Shown: positions 27,701 through 42,700, numbered from the stretch's first letter. The stretch: DNA of 64,000 nucleotides from Siphonodentalium dalli (GCA_032622095.1 CP136065.1:149859577-149923576); one strand, 5' to 3'. A program made the numbers and translations. The notes: generated from the sequence alone by a model not told the origin.

Positions 27701-30700
27701 GCAAAATACATAATGAAGCATGTAGCTTTAATTTGTTTTGGGCAAAATGGGCAGACACAGAGATATCAATGTGTTCTTTTTTATTTTGAGCAGATGACCT
27801 GGCTACTTAATTATGACTTGTACGGTATGCCTTACAATTTATCAGGCAAGATTTAACCCTTTGAGTGCCAGGTCGATTTTTGTATCAACCCACATACCCT
27901 GTGCCAATGCATTCTCTTATATATGCGAGTCGACCATAGGTCGCCTCGCATATATAAGAGAATGCATTGGCCTAACAATTTTTTTTTTTTTTTTTTTTTT
28001 TTTACAATTTTAATAATTTATTCTTATATTCTTTAACAGACTTATTGTGTAGGTTTAGGGCCGATCTCATCGGCCCCTGGCACTCAAAGGGTTAAAGATC
28101 TTGAGAACCCAAGATCCTGACTTACCAGTTTTGGATTGAATGCAGCTGTAAACATGTCTGCTACTGTTGGATTTGCAAGAAGCTCAGGTAGCAGCTCATT
28201 CAATCTATCCACATCTGGCAATAACTTCAATAAGGATATCGTACCATCTGAGAGAGAGAGAGAGGAACAAAAATTTAATTGACATTAGAATGACGCCTAC
28301 TTCTCTAGGCCACACCTAGCGAATAGTCATATGAATGAAGATAATATTAATTTAGATATAACCAGGGTTGCCAATAGGTACTGGTACCAGAACCGGCGGT
28401 AATCAGGAATTAAATCGGTACCGGTTCTGATGTCAAGTACCGACGGTTCTCGGTACTGATTGTTGATTTCTATTAATATACCTCTTAACGAATATAAAGG
28501 TTTAATTAAGCAGCTCAACATAACGCAAAACACAACTGCGATGGGTTAACGTGATATCGTATGCACATTCGAACATCAAAGGCACAGTATGACACACAAT
28601 GACAACTTAATTGTCACGAAATTCTATTTCGAACTAGCCAACTACAACTAGGCTTACTGGAAACGACTTTGGTTTTCATTGGGTGACATCATTTATGAAA
28701 TTACAAATTTACAACATGCGAGTAATATGGCCGATTAGTGAGTTCTCTAATTAATTACCACACAGATAATATGGTGTACCGTGACACCCTCACTACCGTG
28801 TATCCATACAAACCTACAATGTTAGCCGGCCCAGTAGTCAAACATACATGTGTACATTCGTTCCACTCTGTATTCCGTCTTTTAAAAAATCATCCCTTTG
28901 CGACATGCCGAAAACCGCCGCAGACAACAACTTAATCGTAAATGTTGTTGCGATTTTATTTTCGTTGTTTGACTAAACCTCGAACTTAACAAAAAATTGA
29001 TGATGGAACCCCACAAAACCAGAGTTATTTGCAGTATAAAAGTCCACTCAATGAGTACCGATACCGACCTGGATTGCGGTACTGAATATCAGTACGGAAC
29101 CAGTACCGAAAGTTGTGGTACCGTCGGTACTTTGGCAACGCTGGATATAACCAATCATGAAAATGTGCTTGTAATCGGCCTATTGAAGAGACTGGATTCC
29201 ATCTTGAAATGAACTGTTTCATCACAACCACTGAAATTACACTCAGAAGCCAATATGACCAATATTTACGTCAGAATCCATTTAAAGGTACTCAATCTGA
29301 TTAAGCAACCATAAATTACTATTTCTTTGGCTTCAAGGGTAAAAAATATTTGATTCGAGTCGAGGAACCCACCTTTTAAAGCTCAGAGTGATCAAATATC
29401 AATTTTTGAAATTTGTTAATTTTTGGAGATGTGGTCCACTTCCACGTCTCAAACGGACAAATTGCGGGTGTAAGATGGATAACTCTAAAATCAAGTGGTT
29501 ATTATTAACAATAATAACCACATGATTTTAGAGTTAGCCATATTTCCAACTAAATCCTGAAAAATTACCCATAATTCTGCTGTGGTTAAGGAGTTGATTA
29601 TTTAGGGCGTTACTGCACCACCATTTTTCTTCTAATCAGTGGGGGTATAATTAGTTTGAATGTATTGAGCATGACCTACTTACCTTCAGACTTTAGTGAG
29701 CTGAAATACGATGCATAAACATCCATGAAGGCCATATACCTTCTGACAATATCATTCTCAAACCATCCCCTCAGCAAACCGTGTGATTCCATTTTATTAA
29801 TTATGTTCTCAGACCTGAAACAAATAAAACATAAAGATTTGAATAAGTGCATCAATCTGTTTTAACCCTTTCACGATGGGAGCTGCGCTGGTGCAGCATT
29901 AGTGGTCCTGTGCCAGTGCATTTTCTTATATATACAAGTCTCCTATAGGGTTAAGCTATTTAATCTTAACTCAACGATGAGTCGATTGTAATACACCCGA
30001 TAAGTGTTGCTCTGTATCATGTATCATAGGAAGCCTTGCATATATAAGAGAATGCACTGGCTTACATGGTCAAGGCAAATATTGTTAGAATTCATTTAGT
30101 ATAGAAAGTATATGAGTTGTGTCTATAATGAGTCTGGAATTCCAAAATCTGAACCTTGGTAAAATTATATTATCCCGCAAATCAAAGGAGCAACATACTA
30201 GAGATACTAGTTCCGATTAAGGTCAGCTTTAATTTTTGTAATGAATAAACCACATAACAGTTGTTGGCACAGTCCCAAAAAGACAAAATTAAAGCCAAAA
30301 AACAAAACAACAATGTGATGAAAATGAACATGAATAAATTGAACATGAATTAACCAACCCGGAGGGATTTAAAAACCAATGAGGCGATCAGGAGGCAGCT
30401 GGAAAATTCTAAATTTCTAAGCGACTGGAAAAAGTTGAACTTTCTCATAAAATGCTATGGCTAGCCTATTCTTATTACCTCCCTTGTTTACTGGAAATAT
30501 ATATTGCCTTTACTTTTGCTTTCTATATCATCATGTTTATAGTTCTACCCTTGCCTTCATACGACACACCCGTGATTCACAAGAAAAACCCAACTAACAT
30601 GCTGTTAATTGTTGATTTATCCCGCAAATCAAGGGGGCAACATACTAGAGATCCTAGTTCCGATTATGGTCAACTTTAATTTTTGTACTGAATATTCCAC

Positions 30701-33700
30701 ATAAAAGTTGTGTGAACAAATAATGCACCACAGATTATGAGTGAGCAGCATCCCGCCCACAACTCAGCAGCCAGCCAGGCAAGCCTGCAAATAGTGTGTC
30801 TGTCATTTGAAGAATGAGGTCCCCAGAGGGTGATTTTAGTGATGCTATCCTGCACAGCGGGCTAGCATCACTATATTCACCCTCTGGGGACCTCATTCTG
30901 CTTAGGCCCTCAACTGCTATGGTAGATCTAGGATCAGATTGAAGTTCCCCAGTTGAAGTTGGTGATGTTCACCTGTTGGGCACCTCGATTATGCATTTTA
31001 TCTGCTGCAAATTAGGGGATATAGAAACTTCCCAGAAGGGAAAATGTAACTAAAAACAATGTTAATTTGAGACTATAGATACTTCCCAGAAGATGAGGCA
31101 TAAGCAGAATGAGGTCTCCAGAGGGTGAATTTGGTGATGCTAGCCCGCTCTGCGGGATAGCATCACTAAATTCACCCTCTGGGGACCTCATTCTGCAAAT
31201 GACAGACACGCTATTTGCAGGCGTGCAGCAAGATGTAGAGGGAAGAAGAAACTCATCAACCTGATGGTCCATAGTCAGGAAACAACCGAGACAGCCCCTG
31301 CAGTCTGAATTACCCAAAAAGAGAGATCTCCTACCATTTCGATCTCTGTGGCTCCTTTTTTTTTTAAATAACATTTTATATCCACTTCATGCAGCGTTAG
31401 AAGCTATATATGTAACTTGAAAGTCAAATAGGCATTTCAAAGGAGTTTAACACTTTCTTTATTAACTAATCATTGAGGAGTAGTTCACTTAGGAAATGTT
31501 CAGATAAAAAGTTCAACAAACTGCCATAGTCCGTTTTTTTAAACTTATTATCTGAACATTTCCTTCCAATAAAAAGGAATTCTTCTGCACTTTACTTCTT
31601 CTCAGTTGTCTGCTTTAATTTCATGAACATCCCACCAGATGAATAATAGACCATTCCAATGTACATTTTTATAGCTAAATGGAAGAATCCATTTAGTTCT
31701 AATAAGGGTTAATATCTACTCACATGTAACTCAGCTGTTTTAGATTTGCTTCTATTATCCGTGTAAAGAGAGAGTTGATTTCTACAGATGGTAAACTATC
31801 ATCACTCATTAGAAGATTCATCAATTCACCAAGATCATCCAACAAAGTTTCATAGGATAACGTTGGTAGAATGTCCATGGCATTATACACACCAATATTA
31901 CTGATCAGCATCTGTAAGACAATCATCAAAAGGTTAACATTCTGTGATATGAAAATTTATTGGTGTTGGAAAATATTAATGTGCAATTTTTAATTAATTT
32001 CACAACAGCACAACTATATTCCTGGTATTGTTCCAAATTAAGCAAGCAATATATAGAGCACACCTCAAATTATCAAAATGTAAATACAAATTATTGAACA
32101 TTAACTTTTAGAAATATTGCCCTTAATTGCTCTTTGAGCTCTTTCCATCAACGTATCACATTATTATAATCAATAAGTTTGAAAAATGATCAAGGATATA
32201 TGGGTTGATACAAAAATCGGACTTGGCACTGAAAGGGTTAATGCTGCTCCAGCACAGTTCCCATCTTGAAAGAGTTAATACAACCCAAAAACAGTGGAAT
32301 GGTATTAGCATGGTCAGAACCTAAATCATAGTAAGAGTACCAATTGCTATCTGCTTCAATTTTTCTATGTTTTTGCCAACATTGAAATATTTCTGAGTGA
32401 ATATGTAGAGGATCTACAACAAGTTATGTTGGGATTTTAATATAACGAGTTTCATAAAATCTTATATCACAACTACTCTGGTCCTTGAAACATTGGACCT
32501 AGAACAAATGGTTGACAAGCTGTTTTTGGTGTCATTTTATATATGCAAGGCCTTCTTTAATGCTTGATTATCATGATGGGAGCTGCGCTGGTGCAGCAAT
32601 AAAGATCCTGTGCCAGTGCATTATCTTATATATATGGGATCCTTGCATATATAAGAGAATGTTTTGGTCTAACAATATTTACCTTGACCTTGTAAGCGAG
32701 TGAGTTATCTTATATATGCGAGGCTCCCATATGGAAACTCACATATATAAGAGAATGCAGTGGCACATGATTGTTAATGCTGCACCAGCACAACTCCCAT
32801 CATGAAATGGTTAAATGAAGTCATCATCATTCAGCTACATGTATCACATATGAAAACATACTGGAAACTGAAAAAAGTTTGTCAACCAGTTGCCAGTAAG
32901 TTTTCATATGTGATCCATGCAGCTGAATAAGGTTGACTTCATTCATTGAAACACTGAAGATGGCCTTGGTCTTAAAGCTATACTTAAATGCACATTACTA
33001 TTACAACCCGGCCCCAGAAAATTGTTAGGATCTACCTTTTCATGCAGTTGGAATACGTCAGCATTAGACATGTTGGCATTGATCAGTGTGTCATACCACA
33101 GTGATGCGTCCACTCCACACAGCTTTCCACATCCCATGATCTGCTGGTCTGTGAATCCCCTTGATAATAACAATGTTGTATTACACACAGATGCTCTAAC
33201 ATCTGGTAAAGTTCCCATTTTATTCAGCTGAAATAAAAAAATTCCAAGTTAGAGAACAGGTTCACAGGGTGAATGTTGTCAGGGACTAATCTAGCCCAAA
33301 TTTGGACCCTTTTAAATGGTTTCGGCATCCAGAGTTTGGGTGCCAAAACTAATTGACAAAAAAAAATTGATCCAAGACCACTGATAACAAGGGCAACTCC
33401 AAGTGTGGTAAATGCTCCTGATGGTCAGTTTAGAGAGTGGGCAATACTATCTATTTGTATGGATGTAAATTTTTTTATTTTCTAAATCCGAGAAGGTCTG
33501 TCAATGTGAGAAAATCAATGGATAAAACCAGTGTATCCTTTTGCTCATATTGACCTATCACTATTCCAAAGATTTTCAAATCCATCGCTTGGTGCTTGAG
33601 TAATAAAGTTAGATGTGATGCAAAGATGGAGAATCTTGATATTTCCAAAAAGGACAATAACTCCTTCAAAAATACATGGACAAAACCTGTCACTATCCTT

Positions 33701-36700
33701 CATCCAATCCTGGCCTATTACCATTCAAAATAACATTCAAGTCTGACCATTGCTATTGGAGTTGCTAAATATCTGTAGATAGTGAAAATTCAATATGATT
33801 TGAAGTCCACAGTATGTGGGCATCCTTTTCCCCTAAACTGGGATATAAACATACCAGAGCACAACCAAATCCAATGGTAAATGCCCAAGTTACAAGTTGA
33901 AATGTTCATACAGGCTAAAAATTAAGAAATTGCCACTTCAAACAAGGGCCATAACTGGTAAAAATGAAAGGACAAAACCTGTGCTATCACCATACCAAAG
34001 CACAACTGAATCCGATGATCCCAATGCTTTGCCTAAGTTACAACTGAAATGTTCTTTCAAACACAAAATTCACAACAAATTTCCAAGTCAAACAAGGGCC
34101 GCAACTCTGGTAGAAATGAATGGATGAACCCCACAGTATGTGGGTATCCTATCCCACAAGCTGTGCTGTAACCATACTAATTACATCCAAATCTGATGAT
34201 CAATGTCAAGTCAAAATTTCCAATTTTATGCAATAACTAGTGCAAAAAAATGTTGCAGTTGCAGTGACGTTGATAGCTTTTCTGCAATTGTAAGTCACTC
34301 AGTTTTGTATCAAAATCCACCTTTTTCGAGAGTGAACAGACAAAAACATGCTTCAAATGAAAGCAATGAAAATAAAACTTATCTTTCTTTGTTAAATTAG
34401 TGAATAACTTCTCAAAAAAGATGATATCTGGTGTGGTACATGCAAACCTGCAAATAATGTCTGTCATTTGCAGAATGAGGTCCCCAGAGGCTGAATTTAG
34501 TGACACTATCCCTCAAGGCAGGCTAGTGTCACCAAATTCACCCCCCCCCCTGGGAACCTCATTCTCCTTAGGCCTCAACTGCTAGTCACCTTGATTATGC
34601 ATTTTATCTTTTGCATATTAGGGGATATAGAAACTTTCCAGAAATGAAAAGTAACTAAAAACAATGTTAATTTGAGACTATAGATACTTCCCAGAAGATG
34701 AGGCCTATGCAGAATGAGGTCCCCAGAGGGTAAATTTGGTGATGCTATTCCACTATTTACAGGCTTGGGTACATGCAAATGTTGCTAGAAACGCTGGAAT
34801 TAGATGTAATGGAACAATTTTCATTGAATAAAAATTACTATTACATTTGGGGGTATGTCGTCACCATCATTCTACAAACTTGATAAAATGTAATTTCAAA
34901 TAAATTGTATGATGAACCTTACCACAGGCTTTGTGTATGAATCTGCATATACATTGTATGATCCTTCATATGTGTAAATCTCCGCGAGGTACCTGATCAC
35001 TTCAGTACTGTTCATACCTGTAGAAGTTAAAAGGAAATATTTATTATTTTTAAAACGTTACAGTTTTGGTTGAAAATCTATCATTTAAAGCTAATCAATC
35101 CGATCAGACGTTCCCCATATCATCAAGTGACAACAACAACATTTCTCCAAAATACGCTTTAGTTATCACAATCGATTAATTACAACAAAATAATGCTAAC
35201 CATGGTCAACTATGGTATAAAATTTCCCAAAACGTGTTATTTATCAACAAGTTGTTCAACGAAATATTTCACTAGAGTATCATGAAATTTGGCTGTATTA
35301 CCAATTTATTTTAGAGTTACCCATCTTCATCCGCAATTTTGTTTGAGACCATCGGTTTGATGACTTTTACTGGGCCACAAATAAATATACATTTCGAGAA
35401 ATAACAAGTTTAAAAAATCAATTGATATCTAATCATTCTTTGATTTGATGGGTGTACTAACTGATATGTCCATTATAATGCCGAGAAACAGAATGACATT
35501 TAATTTTGACAACATACCCTTTGTTTTCTTCATCGTAGTCACCATTGGGAGTATGAACGTGCGATCTATAATTAGAAGGGCGAGGTAACCATCAGTATTC
35601 TTGACAGCCATGTCATGGATCTGCTTCGTATATATTTGCCTCATCCATCTGCAACATGGAACAAAAAAGATTAGCTGTATATTAAGGGGACATCCGCCAG
35701 TACTAATTGTCGCCTCCAAATCCCCAATAATAACAATCAAGTCCAACTAATAGAAGTGCAGTTGAAATTAGCTGTTGGAAATTCTGCAGGCTCAACTAAC
35801 ACGTCACATGTACAGGATTTTGTTGCCAACAATTGAGAATATTAATGACAGGATTTTATCACATAAGTTAGGTGAAAGTACTCGCTTCTCAAAACAATCA
35901 ATGCAAGAATGGGATTGATTTAGTATGTTGATATTGCCAAAGTCATCACATGGACACCCATGCACACATGCTTGGCAATTTAGATGTTAACGTTAGAAAC
36001 TGGAAACGTGCAGAAAAACGGTTGTGTTGTGAATTGCCGTACACTAATAGCAGCTTCTGAAGGTACGGTACACAAATTCGCCAAACATCATCTGGAAAAA
36101 CTCGGAGAACACATAGTCAACACCAAGACATGGGCGAGATCTATATTTCGTCAAAGGAACATCTTGAATAGGAAAGGTACAAAAACAACTAAGAACTTGC
36201 CATGTTATGTTATTTATTTTTATGAAGTTCGATCGATTAAACATTTGAATTAGACTGTAGCTGCACTTTCATTAATATAATCCCAGAAATACCTCCCTAG
36301 GCTTTGAATGTACACCGGGTAATAGAATTACCTACTGCATGACATTTCTTCAAAAGAGCGACCGTGACAGTTTTGAAATCATTTTTATCTTGGGTTTTTA
36401 ATTTCGTGGTTATCAACAAACGCGAGACCACGAAAATTGTACCAACATGAAAAAACGTACTTTTACCTCCTCTAGAATTTGACTAAGTTACTCACTACTG
36501 CCCAATTGCTTGAAAAAGGGGAGAGACAAACAGAAAGTGATAACACTTACATATCAGTATTCATTTGGGGAGTCTTCCATAACTCCATTATTTCTCCGAA
36601 ATTGAAGTTAGTGAAGGCATCAGTTGTCATCATTGGCGGATTTGCAATCAGATCTTTAATAGACTGGTCAAGTTCGTTTCTATGTTTATTCATGCTTTCC

Positions 36701-39700
36701 CAGTCAGCAGTAGCAGTGTAGTTAGGGCTCCATATTTTCATCAGCTGTAAAAGTAAAAATATGTCGCAGTTGAAAATAACATATTCCCTAATAAGATACT
36801 TACACACTGAATTACATGGTATATTCATTTTTATTCACGAAGGAGGGATCTATGAGAGACCTGTATAAAATTTTATTATTTTGGTATGAAATAACATAAG
36901 TACGTTTTGAACGTTATGCTGACCGGACATCAGGGCATTGGTTAGTTTTCACATATATAAAACAATGAGAATTTCCTTCAATTTCCGTAATTATACCCTC
37001 AAATAAATTTGGCAAATCATTTCGAAATTTGGCCAAAAAAAAAAATATATGGCAAAAATTTTGGAGATAACATTTTGGTCCACTGCCAACACTGGTATAA
37101 TCAGTGTTCAAAAGAAAAACAAAGAATTATTTTGTGATGCTTGAAACTCATTCCAAAAACTATACCAAGGTATCATGTTGATTTTGTGTCCAAATATTAT
37201 TTCCAAAAAGAAAATTGTAAACTTATATCTGCATATCCAAATAGAACATTTGGTGGCAGTAATAGCTATGTTCATCAAAATAACAAAATTTAATAATTGA
37301 TAAACATATATTGTATGATTTCAAATATAATTTGCAGATCTGCCATACTTGTTGCAAGTGTTATCGAGTTTTGAACACAAACCTCTGTATTAATTTCCAT
37401 ATTCTGTGGTTGATTTTGGAAAGACTGCATTATTGATTGTGGGTACTCGCACAGCAAGTTGTTTAAGTCCGTTGCTAGCTCCTCAGATATGTCTGGGTTT
37501 GTCGTATTGAGCCTAGGTAAAGTACCATTGATGCAGCTAGAAATCATATCTATGGGAATCAACTGCTCAATATACTGCAAAGCAATAAAAAAGATTACAT
37601 GGCAAGTACAGTAATGCCCTAAATAATCGACTCCTTAACCACAGCAGAATTATGGGTAACTTTTCAGGATTTAGTCGGAAATATTGTTTGTTGTCATTCA
37701 TCGGAAAGCTCTCACTGAGAGCTTTCCAATGAATGGCAACAAGCCATATACTAAATACTCACTTATGAATGGTTACCTTAGGAAATGTTCAGATGATAAG
37801 TTCAACAAAACGACCATTTGTTGAACTTATTATATGAACAATTCCCATCAATGAATATGAATCCTCCTCCTCTTGTATTATCTATTTTTCTGTCCGTCAT
37901 CTGTTTTTATTAACTGAACACCCCTCCAAGTGAATAACAGACCATTCCAGAGTATACTTTTATAACTGAGTGGGAGAATCCATTTAGTAATGAAATCTTT
38001 AACAATTATCCAGCTATCAAAGAGTTAAACAAATTAAGTATAATCTTCTTGGTAAATAACAACAAATCATAACTTTACTAAGCACTACCTTATCAACGTA
38101 ATCTAGGATGTGCCAATAAACTTACCATTTGGATCCAGTCAGTTGTAGAACCATTCTGGTACATGGTAGCAGCTTTGGTCATAACTCGTTTAAGAGTATC
38201 CATCCAGTTCAGAATGTCTGTGGTGTTGAATTGCATGGATGTTGACATGTTCCCTGTAAAGAGTTGGCATAAGTTATATGAATAACTGTAAAAAAAATAT
38301 TAGCACTACATGCAAAAAATAAAAATAATTCAAACCAGACGTTTTTGGATATTATAAGGATAAATAAAAAAGGAACTTCGTTTCTCAAGGACTGCAGCGT
38401 CTTAAAAAACTGTGCGCATTGGCACTTTTTATCGCCAACGAATAAAAAGTGTGCCCACTTTCACCAGCATATAAATATTCGCGTCTTCAGTCTCAGGCAT
38501 CGATAGAAATAAGTTATTCATCTTTGCTCGGAATTATTCGTCTTTTGCTCAGAATGGAAATCGTGCGCGCCACCGATATTTCACAATCGCAATGGCGACC
38601 CTCGTGGACATTGGCATTTTTCTAAATAAAAAATGCATCGTCCCGTGGACAGTGTTGTCTATCCCGAAGAGTTATAGCTTAAACATGCTATGGGTGAAGG
38701 TTTTAAAAGAAAATGCACCAATTTTGCCTTTCCAATGCAACGAAGACGACGAAACGGATCAAACGGTGCAAATTCGGGTGCTTGTATCCATTTCAAAAAC
38801 ATCAGATTTTGACTTTGTTGACGATTCGCTGAACGCATTCGAAGTAGCTTCAACATTCGGAAGGTATTTTCGCATTGAAGCCACTAAAATGGACACTGGG
38901 CCTGCTACAAGTAGTAGTACAAACATTCTATCTAATAATGTGCCTGACAGTGCCAAGTCTGTGAGTGTGAAAAATGCATTTGAAATGCTAATGGAACGGG
39001 ATGTGGTTGCAGTGCCAACATTTGGCGGCAACACAAAACGAGATGACTTATCTCGAGACTTTACTTCTTATATCGACACACGGAACCTAGGATTCCAAAA
39101 GGACACTGAACCAAATGGGCCGAGGTTTTATAAACACTGTTTGTAATGGGCTATGGTATCTGGATCCTCATGTCAAAAACATGTAAGAAAGATCATGCCA
39201 TGTGCCGAAAGCTTTCAATAAATTTCTTGGATATAATGACCCTCGAAAAACGAAACATGGTATACCGCCAGTCACCCAAGTTAAGATGCTGGAACACTCA
39301 GAGCAGCTGGCCAGTCTACTGGAATTGCCGTTTATCAAGGCGTTGAAATGGGAGGAAGTTAAAACTGCTGTATCAGACTTGGCGTACATGATGCACAAGT
39401 ATGCATGCTATCTCCAGGATAAAAGGTATATATTGCTATTGATCTTGTTTTATTGAAGATAGTTTACTTTTTTGTTTTCCCCAAATACGATCATTGGACA
39501 TATAGATGGCTGGCCAACACTTGGGTTTAATACTATATTTCCCCCTAATGCAGGCCTCAGCTCACAAGGCGACTCAGGCGAGATTTTCGCCTTACTGTCG
39601 CTGACTTCGCCCTATCGTCGTTCTAAGGCGAAATCGAAGTCGCCTTCAATTTTAAGTAATTTTTTTTTTTTTTTTTCTTAATTTTTTTTTCTAGTATTTT

Positions 39701-42700
39701 TTCCCAGACATGTCCGTATATAGATGAATTGTGGCGGCCATCCCAAAAAGAAACGGACGATGCAGAGACAAAGTCCCAAGTGTTTAAAATAAAATATGAC
39801 CTATTATTTTGTGTTGTTATTCAGTCGCCGTTGTTCCCTTTGCGGCAATGAATGTTAATCACGAATGTTTTGACACGCTGAAAACACGATGAGATGTTAG
39901 CAACTTAGCATCTGTGTTGTTATTGACCATCGTGAGTGTCACAAATAATGTTTTAATTAACTTAAAAGACCGGTGTCCCGCATTTCAGATATAAAACAAA
40001 TACGACATTATTAGAGTATGTACCAGGCGCTTCGGAAGTTCGTTTCGGTAACGCGTTGCACTTTTTGAAGAGACCGCGTCACACTTTTTGACGGAAGAGA
40101 CCGCTTCCGTAAATAAATAAATGTCAAGTTTATTGCTTTAATCGGATTATACCAGTGATGTTGGCATTAATTAAGGGAGGCCATTAATTAATAAAAGCTT
40201 TAGCAATAAAACTAAAAGCTTTTGCAACTCCTTTGTTAGTTAATCCTTATTGTTTATTTTAGCGGACACCCACATTACAGCCGTGACCAAATTAAACTTT
40301 CAAAGTTACAACTTACAATTTACATGCATCATGATTCAGACTGTACAATCTGACAATAGTCAATACTACAAACGTATCTTCCAGGCTGCAGTCTAGGAAA
40401 TAATACTTCTTCCATTTAGTTAAAAAATTAACTACTACTGTAACTTGATAATTGTCTTGCTTAAATGATAGCTACACAAAACATTTCCAAAAAATTTAAA
40501 TGTAAAATAACAATTAATTAGGCTAATTTCAGATAAAGTCAAAATTTTTTAGTTTTATTTCTTATTTTATGTTTTAAATTTTTTTATTGATGTTATAAAA
40601 TAAAGCGATAGTTGAAAATTGTCAATTTTCCGTAGTCTCCACTTCTCCCTGAAGTCTCCCTAAATTTCCTGAAGTCTCCCTAAATTTCCTGGAGGGAGAC
40701 TTCAAGTCTCCCTGTTCTGAACCCCTAGGCTGAGGCCTGCCCTAATGCGATCTTTAGAATTAATAATAGATGCAAAATAGCTATAATTGTTTTGGTCAGA
40801 TCCATGTCTATCAATGTTGTCATTTCAAGTGCATTGGTACTAGTGTTAACCTATTTCTACATTAATCTTTTCCAGGAAATCAACTCTTGACAATCAAAGA
40901 CAGACCCAACCTGTTCGAAATCAGTCTGATGCGGAATGCTTGGTAGTCATCAACCCTAAGTGCCCGATAAAGCCAACGTTCTATGCAAGATACAAAGCCT
41001 TGGTGGACGCCTTAGAATTCTCTGCATATTGGACGCCAGTATGCATTGACAGTTTTACCCCAGATGACACACATGAGCGCAAATATTATTTGCAAAATCT
41101 GCCTAGTGCTATTCCCATAAAATGTTACATGTATTCTCAGTTTATGTATGCTGGACCAGCTGGGTGCATTTGTATGTGTTTTCTTTGACCAAATAAACAT
41201 GGGTTTCTTTAATATACTGTTGTAGTCATTCAACATACCTTACCAAATGAATATTTCTATTGTCAGGATGACTAAACCCTTGTCCATTGATTGCTGACTA
41301 TCACAGGAGGTTTTCCATATCAAATGGGAACCGAAATTAGAATATGGAAGTTTTGGAAGTCATTTACATTGAAACTAAAAAAATAAATAATAAAAACCTG
41401 CCTCCCTCATGCTAAAAAATTTGGATATACAATAAAAATAAAAACCTGCCTCCCTCATCACTTTTGAAAAAAAAAATCCTTGAGAAACAAACACCTTTTT
41501 TTATTTGGCCTAATACTCGCATATTTTAATATGGAAGTTTATTGTTTTTCTTATTTTTGTTTTTCTCTATTATTATTGTTCTTCTTATTATGCTTAGCAA
41601 TTTTATAACGTGAGAGCTTTCCGATGAATGGCAACAAGCCATATTTCCAACTAAATCCCGAAAAGTTACCCATAATTCTGCTGTGGTTAAGGAGTTGATT
41701 ATTTAGGGCATTACTGCATGTATATAGACCTAAAATAGTTCTAGCAAAATAGCCTACATAGGATTTTGTCCGTGTTTGACTTACACAGTTATATCCCTTT
41801 ATGTGATGAAATGGAGGTTGCCGTATCTTGAAAAGTATGAGTAGCAGAAACTCGATATTTGGACCATAGATACATCTCATTATGCCATAATGGCACCACA
41901 CATAAATATTTATGTCCATGCGTTCTCTACAGAGATGTCGCCCATGGTTTGCAAAACTCGACTTCTTTCAGATCCAGTGTCCACATATGGCATGCAAGGT
42001 ATTCAGATTGTTCAGCTTCTGTCCAGTTACTCGTTAGCAACTTGCTATGCAAAAACGTTTTAAACAGGGATGGATTTACATTTTGGGGTTGGGGTTGGAA
42101 GATATTTTTCTCAATATTATTTTTACACCGATTTGCACCAAACTCAGAACATAAAGTCTCTGGGGTGTGGCGATTATATAACAATTCTTGCATCAGGTGA
42201 TAAATACCAGAGTTATGTGACCTTAAATTTTAATTTTGAGCTAGAGTGTCTTATGGCCTTATCTCCTTCAAAACAAATAGATGCATGTCGGTGTTTCATA
42301 TGCTCTTTTGTTAAGAATACTGAGGCGAACATATGGGGCAAGTCTCAATGTGTGTTTTCACCAACTATTTCCCACTTTTTTCTGCAAATATAATTTGCAA
42401 AATAGATTTTCACCAAATTTAATTTTGAGAAAAAAACATTTCAGCTAATTTACTTTTCACAGAATTGGAATGTTCAGGTGATCAATGACAATAATCATTT
42501 ACGGAAGTATCAAACTTCTGCTTACAGAAATTTAAGCCTAGTTTTAATCCCACATTTTGAAATCAGCCCAAATTCTGAACATTTTGGAAAAGCAAATTTT
42601 CAAACTGAAGTTCATTGCATTTCAAACATTGCATGTATCAAATAGCTATGATTGTGATGGAGTTTGCGACATGGACAACACAATTATATTTTACACAATC

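Noticed and set aside
38659-39034. Minus-strand frames opposite the nested gene
   Set aside because: The plus strand has the promoter, intron and poly(A) signal; the minus frames have none and would not join the large gene in phase.
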